From: Friedmanniella sp.
Lineage (GTDB): Bacteria > Actinomycetota > Actinomycetes > Propionibacteriales > Propionibacteriaceae
Direction: 5' to 3'
NCBI GenBank assembly: GCA_025964935.1
Contig: JAOPXW010000202.1
Location: 1 to 8,545 of the forward strand
DNA length: 8,545 nt
The position numbers were made by a program, and so were the translations under genes. How positions within the stretch are numbered: the first letter of the stretch is position 1; each line of letters opens with the position of its first letter. A model generated the notes under the pieces. That model worked only from the letters and a program-made list of their open reading frames with translations, had not been told where the DNA came from and made no database searches. Of the stretch, positions 5,972 to 8,545 are shown piece by piece.

Positions 5972-7216
5972 TCAGAGGGCGGACCCCTTCTTGTAGGTCG
6001 CGAATGAGGCGTTCCAGTCGGTGTAGCCGTTCAGCGGCTCGATCCCGCGGCTGGTGCCGGTGGTGACCACCGGGTCCCCGATCATCACCTGGTTGAACAG
6101 CCAGCCGGCGTCGGCGGTGCTCATGCCGACGCAGCCGTGGCTGGTGTTGCGCCGGCCGAAGTTGGCGGTGTTCCAGGGTGCGGCGTGCAGGAACTCACCC
6201 GAGTTGGTGATCCGCATGGCGTACTTGACGTTGAGGTCGTACGCCTCCTTGGCCCCGATCATCTGGTTCGTCATCCGGGTCTGGGCCAGCTTGTCCATGA
6301 TCAGCTTGGTCCCGCTGCGGGTGACCCAGCCGTCCTTGCCGCCGCTGACCCCGATGGTGCGGATCAGCGAGCCGTTGCGGTAGACCTTGGCCAGGTCGGT
6401 CCGCAGGTCGACCTTGGTGACCAGGGAGCGGCCGATGGTGAAGGACGTGGCGGCCGAGTTCTGGCCGTACACACCGTTGCCGGCGGCGAGGCCGTTCAGG
6501 TCGGCGTTCAGCGCAACGGTGGTGCCCGGCTTCCAGAACGTCTTGGGCCGGAAGTGCACCTCGGTGCCGGAGTACCAGTGCCAGCTCCCGGTCTGCGCCG
6601 GGGTGACCGTCAGGTGCAGGTTCTTCTGGAACGCCTTCTTGTCGGTGACCGGCACGTCGAACCTGACGATGACCGGCATGCCCACGCCGACCGTTGACCC
6701 CTTGAGGGGGTAGACGGTCGGGAACGTCTGCTGCTTGAGGGTCAGGGCCTGGGTGGCGAAGGTCGAGGTCGCGGTGGTCGACTGCCGCTCGGCGTTCCGG
6801 CCGACCATGGTGACCGTGTACGTCGCCGCCGGCTCGAGCCGCTCGCTGGCCTTCCAGCTGGACCCGTCCTTGGCCATCGTGCCGGCCACGGTGCCCTTGA
6901 CGGCCTGCCCCTTGGTGTCGACGCCCTTGTAGCTGACGCTCACCTTGGTGAGGCTGCCCGCCGCCGCCTTGACCGCCACCAGGGTGTCCACGGGGACCTT
7001 GCTGGACCCGTCCTTCACGTTGCTGGTGAGGGAGACCGGCGGGGTGGTCGGGGTGGCGCTGGCCGAGGTGTCCGTCGACCGGGTCGACCCGGGCTTGGTC
7101 ACCTGCTGCCCGGAGCCGCCGCTCGGGGCGCTGGGGACGCTGCCGCAGCCGGCGAGCGTGCCGAGCAGCAGGGAGGTGGCGATGCCGGTGAGAGCCAGCT
7201 TGGTGCGGTGGGCCAT
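5972..7216 (-). CDS. Lipoprotein L,D-transpeptidase with two bacterial Ig-like domains and a YkuD catalytic domain (LdtMt2-like)
   Basis: 414 aa. It likely forms 3->3 peptide cross-links in peptidoglycan outside the membrane, from tetrapeptide stems, a carbapenem-sensitive reaction. Seen: a signal peptide with lipobox L21-A-G-C24 (lipidated at Cys24); a Ser/Thr/Pro/Gly-rich tether (25-60); a first Ig-like domain (about 60-155); a second Ig-like domain (about 160-262) with the family block VGVGMPVIVRFD and later WHWYSGTEVHFRPKTFW; and the YkuD domain (about 265-388). Catalytic residues are His344 (HAAPW), His360 and Cys362 in SHGCVGMS; the 18-residue His-to-Cys spacing equals that of LdtMt2 His336/Cys354. 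Gly364 sits where many family members have Asn/Arg. A short C-terminal extension with W401 resembles the C-terminal subdomain of mycobacterial Ldts. Start ATG at 7216 with SD GAAGGA about 6 nt upstream. A 231-bp leader precedes it. Confidence 0.95.
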   Translation of the reverse strand: MAHRTKLALTGIATSLLLGTLAGCGSVPSAPSGGSGQQVTKPGSTRSTDTSASATPTTPPVSLTSNVKDGSSKVPVDTLVAVKAAAGSLTKVSVSYKGVDTKGQAVKGTVAGTMAKDGSSWKASERLEPAATYTVTMVGRNAERQSTTATSTFATQALTLKQQTFPTVYPLKGSTVGVGMPVIVRFDVPVTDKKAFQKNLHLTVTPAQTGSWHWYSGTEVHFRPKTFWKPGTTVALNADLNGLAAGNGVYGQNSAATSFTIGRSLVTKVDLRTDLAKVYRNGSLIRTIGVSGGKDGWVTRSGTKLIMDKLAQTRMTNQMIGAKEAYDLNVKYAMRITNSGEFLHAAPWNTANFGRRNTSHGCVGMSTADAGWLFNQVMIGDPVVTTGTSRGIEPLNGYTDWNASFATYKKGSAL

Positions 7217-7335
7217 GCGCGTCCTTCGTGTCGTTGACGTCGTGACGACCGGTGGGATGGCCTCACGTCCGACTCGTTCCTCGTCGGGTCCCGGCCACGG
7301 TCTGGGGGCTCGACCTCACCGGCTATCCTGCGTCC

Positions 7336-7361
7336 TCGCAGTAACAAATGTGCCACTGCGA
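7336..7361. promoter_or_regulatory. 26-bp imperfect palindrome, possible operator upstream of the L,D-transpeptidase
   Basis: Outer arms TCGCAGT (7336-7342) and ACTGCGA (7355-7361) are perfect reverse complements. Extending each half-site inward to the centre (7348/7349) gives 10 of 13 matching positions (TCGCAGTAACAAA versus TCGCAGTGGCACA). It sits in the most A+T-rich part of the window, about 120-145 bp upstream of the ATG, where an activator or repressor could act. The palindrome is seen directly; the binding protein is unknown. Confidence 0.4.
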
Positions 7362-7383
7362 ACGGGCGTTTTCCTAATCTCTT

Positions 7384-7432
7384 CGGTGCCGGACCCGCCG
7401 CCGGACACCGGGGTCGGCACCCGACGGCGGGT
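7384..7432 (-). terminator. Hairpin cluster after the DHA2 transporter, probable terminator
   Basis: Two alternative structures occur within 70 nt of the transporter stop. One pairs 7384-7392 with 7401-7410 (9 bp with one bulged base, loop 7393-7400). The other pairs 7393-7400 with 7425-7432 (8 bp) and encloses a small GGGT/ACCC stem. They are mutually exclusive because the loop of the first is an arm of the second. No U-tract follows. Factor-dependent termination is possible instead. Confidence 0.45.
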
Positions 7433-7447
7433 TCGCGCTCGGCTCCC

Positions 7448-8545
7448 TCAGTGGGCGACGGCGACCAGCGGCTGGTCGGCCGACTGGTCCTCGTCCGCGG
7501 TGCCGGGGGTGGTCGTTCGGCCGGCCAGCTCCTTCTCCCGCATGGTCAGGGCGATCAGCAGCGCGACGGCCATGAAGGGCACCGCCACCAGGAAGACGTC
7601 GTCCATCGCGCCGGTGAAGGCGGTGAGGACCCAGGTCTTGACCGGCTCGGGCAGCGCCCGGATGGCGGTCACGTTGTTGACGGCCGTGCTGGCCGCGCCC
7701 ATCTGGGCCTTGGCCGCCGCCGGGACGACCAGGTCCAGGTGGTGGGCCAGGCGGGTGTTCAGGATGGCCCCGAAGAGCGCCACCCCGATCGCGCCGCCCA
7801 TGGAGCGGAAGAAGGTCACCGAGGCGGTGGCCACCCCCATGTGCTTGCGGTCGACGCTGTTCTGCACGGCGGTGACGACGACCTGCATCGTCATGCCCAG
7901 GCCGGCGCCGAAGAAGAACATGGTGACCGCGATGTAGAGGTAGGAGGTGTCGATCGCCAGCCGGGAGAAGGCGAACAGCGCACCGCCGACCAGGATCGCG
8001 CCCGAGATCGGCATCCACTTGTAGCGACCCGTACGGGCCATGATCTGACCGCCGCTGATGGAGGTCGAGAAGATCCCGAGCACCAGGGGCAGCATGGCCA
8101 GACCGGACCGGGTGGCCGACATCCCCATCACCGCCTGCAGATAGATGGGCAGGTAGATCAGACCGCCGAACATGCCGACGCCCATGATCATGGCGAAGAC
8201 GACGTTGGAGGTGAAGGTCCAGTGGCCGAAGAGCTCCATCGGGATGATCGGCTCCTTGGCCCGGTTCTCGACCACGATGAACAGCCCGGCGAGCACGACC
8301 GTGGCCACGATCAGGCCGATGCCGATCCCGGAGGTCCAGCCGCGATCGGGACCGGCCCAGCTGAGGTAGAGGATCAGGCTGGTCACGGAGGCGACGATGG
8401 TGGCGGCCCCCAGGTAGTCGACCGAGGCCTCGCGCTTGACGTGGTGCAGCTTGAGGGCCATCGAGGTGATGATCAGGGCAGCCAGGCCGATCGGCAGGTT
8501 GATGAAGAAGATCCACTCCCAGCCGAGGTGGTCGGTGAACAGACC
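7448..8545 (-). CDS. MFS transporter, DHA2 family (EmrB/QacA-type, 14 helices), N-terminus cut by window edge
   Basis: Partial: the frame stays open from the stop at 7448-7450 to the right edge, giving 365 visible codons; the Met at 8461 is internal, not the start. The first visible residues, GLFTDHLGWEWIFFINLPIG, are the loop and helix that follow motif C (GPxxGG) in DHA2 exporters, so roughly the first third of a usual ~500-aa protein is missing. Later landmarks are a helix pair around YLPIYLQAVMGMSATRSG, the loop GGQIMARTGRYKW (C-half motif A equivalent), GAGLGMTMQVVVTAVQNSV, and FFRSMGGAIGVALFGAILN, all standard for this family. A final extracytoplasmic loop and last helix precede a hydrophilic C-terminal tail (about 30 aa). 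Family role: proton-driven export of drugs or other amphiphiles; the substrate is unknown. It lies upstream of the L,D-transpeptidase on the same strand, but 231 bp and hairpins separate them, so co-transcription is doubtful. Confidence 0.93.
   Translation of the reverse strand, partial: GLFTDHLGWEWIFFINLPIGLAALIITSMALKLHHVKREASVDYLGAATIVASVTSLILYLSWAGPDRGWTSGIGIGLIVATVVLAGLFIVVENRAKEPIIPMELFGHWTFTSNVVFAMIMGVGMFGGLIYLPIYLQAVMGMSATRSGLAMLPLVLGIFSTSISGGQIMARTGRYKWMPISGAILVGGALFAFSRLAIDTSYLYIAVTMFFFGAGLGMTMQVVVTAVQNSVDRKHMGVATASVTFFRSMGGAIGVALFGAILNTRLAHHLDLVVPAAAKAQMGAASTAVNNVTAIRALPEPVKTWVLTAFTGAMDDVFLVAVPFMAVALLIALTMREKELAGRTTTPGTADEDQSADQPLVAVAH

Larger units (their letters stand above)
7217..7447 (-). 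promoter_or_regulatory. Leader and promoter region of the L,D-transpeptidase
   Basis: This is the longest gene-free stretch. From the transporter end it holds a hairpin cluster (7384-7432), an A+T-richer patch unlike the rest of the window (about 7341-7379), a 26-bp dyad (7336-7361), and about 105 nt of leader with the SD just before 7216. A promoter is hard to fix: the minus-strand CAGGAT near 7324-7329 is one base from TAGGAT, but no good -35 is at 17-18 bp. TTGTTA lies too close (11 bp). No coding frame with convincing protein features was seen and no riboswitch class was recognised. Confidence 0.45.

Noticed and set aside
7217..7330. Cell-wall-related riboswitch (for example the c-di-AMP ydaO type) in the L,D-transpeptidase leader
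   Set aside because: I could not match the conserved core elements by eye. A covariance-model search would be needed to reopen this.
6945..7937. Plus-strand open frame of 330 codons crossing the L,D-transpeptidase start, its leader and the DHA2 gene end
   Set aside because: It runs through two genes and a spacer without any domain. It is Arg/Thr/Ser/Val-rich as expected from antisense reading. The continuity through the spacer is chance given few stops at this G+C content.
8459..8461. ATG as start of the DHA2 transporter
   Set aside because: The same frame continues upstream to the window edge with the conserved loop and helix of DHA2 transporters (LGWEWIFFINLPIG), so this Met is internal and the gene is truncated by the window.
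1..8545. Defence island, prophage, CRISPR array, insertion sequence or biosynthetic cluster
   Set aside because: No repeats with regular spacing, transposase, integrase, tRNA or linked biosynthetic genes were seen. All eight genes belong to common chromosomal families in a typical core arrangement.

Overview
The window comes from the chromosome of a high-G+C Gram-positive bacterium (Actinomycetota). The evidence is the heavy G/C bias at third codon positions, GTG/TTG starts, start codons without Shine-Dalgarno (SD) sequences, a mycobacterial-type L,D-transpeptidase with bacterial Ig domains, and protein sequences (MetB, Ung) that read closest to mycobacterial and Streptomyces versions. I cannot name the genus from sequence alone.

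Layout, left to right. (1) Minus strand: the N-terminal 208 codons of a PRISE-type short-chain dehydrogenase (progesterone 5-beta-reductase / iridoid synthase-like), cut by the left edge. (2) Minus strand: msrA, peptide methionine sulfoxide reductase A, ending 62 bp upstream of the SDR start, with a strong hairpin between them. (3) Plus strand, divergent from msrA across 95 bp: metB, a cystathionine gamma-synthase-type PLP enzyme. (4) Minus strand: ung, family 1 uracil-DNA glycosylase, whose stop lies only 3 bp from the metB stop. Its start region is overlapped by (5) a 12-helix DHA1-type MFS transporter on the same strand. (6) Plus strand, divergent from the MFS gene: an AI-2E/PerM-family membrane protein, ending at a perfect long terminator hairpin shared with (7) a convergent lipoprotein L,D-transpeptidase on the minus strand. 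(8) Minus strand: the C-terminal 365 codons of a DHA2 (EmrB/QacA-type, 14-helix) MFS transporter, cut by the right edge.

How the genes relate. msrA and metB share a divergent promoter region, and both concern methionine (repair of oxidised Met; transsulfuration toward Met). The MFS-ung pair looks translationally coupled. The L,D-transpeptidase makes 3->3 peptidoglycan cross-links outside the membrane. The two MFS genes and the AI-2E gene are probable efflux or transport functions with unknown substrates.

No RNA genes, CRISPR arrays, transposases, integrases or attachment sites were seen. No gene-free stretch exceeds 300 bp; the longest is the 231-bp leader between the DHA2 transporter and the L,D-transpeptidase, which holds a hairpin and a 26-bp operator-like dyad. 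I found no convincing new multi-gene system. The most worthwhile leads are the plant-like PRISE reductase, the operator-like dyad, two starts placed exactly 6 nt after -10-like hexamers (probable leaderless mRNAs), and a hairpin that pairs the ung ribosome binding site with its likely TTG start.
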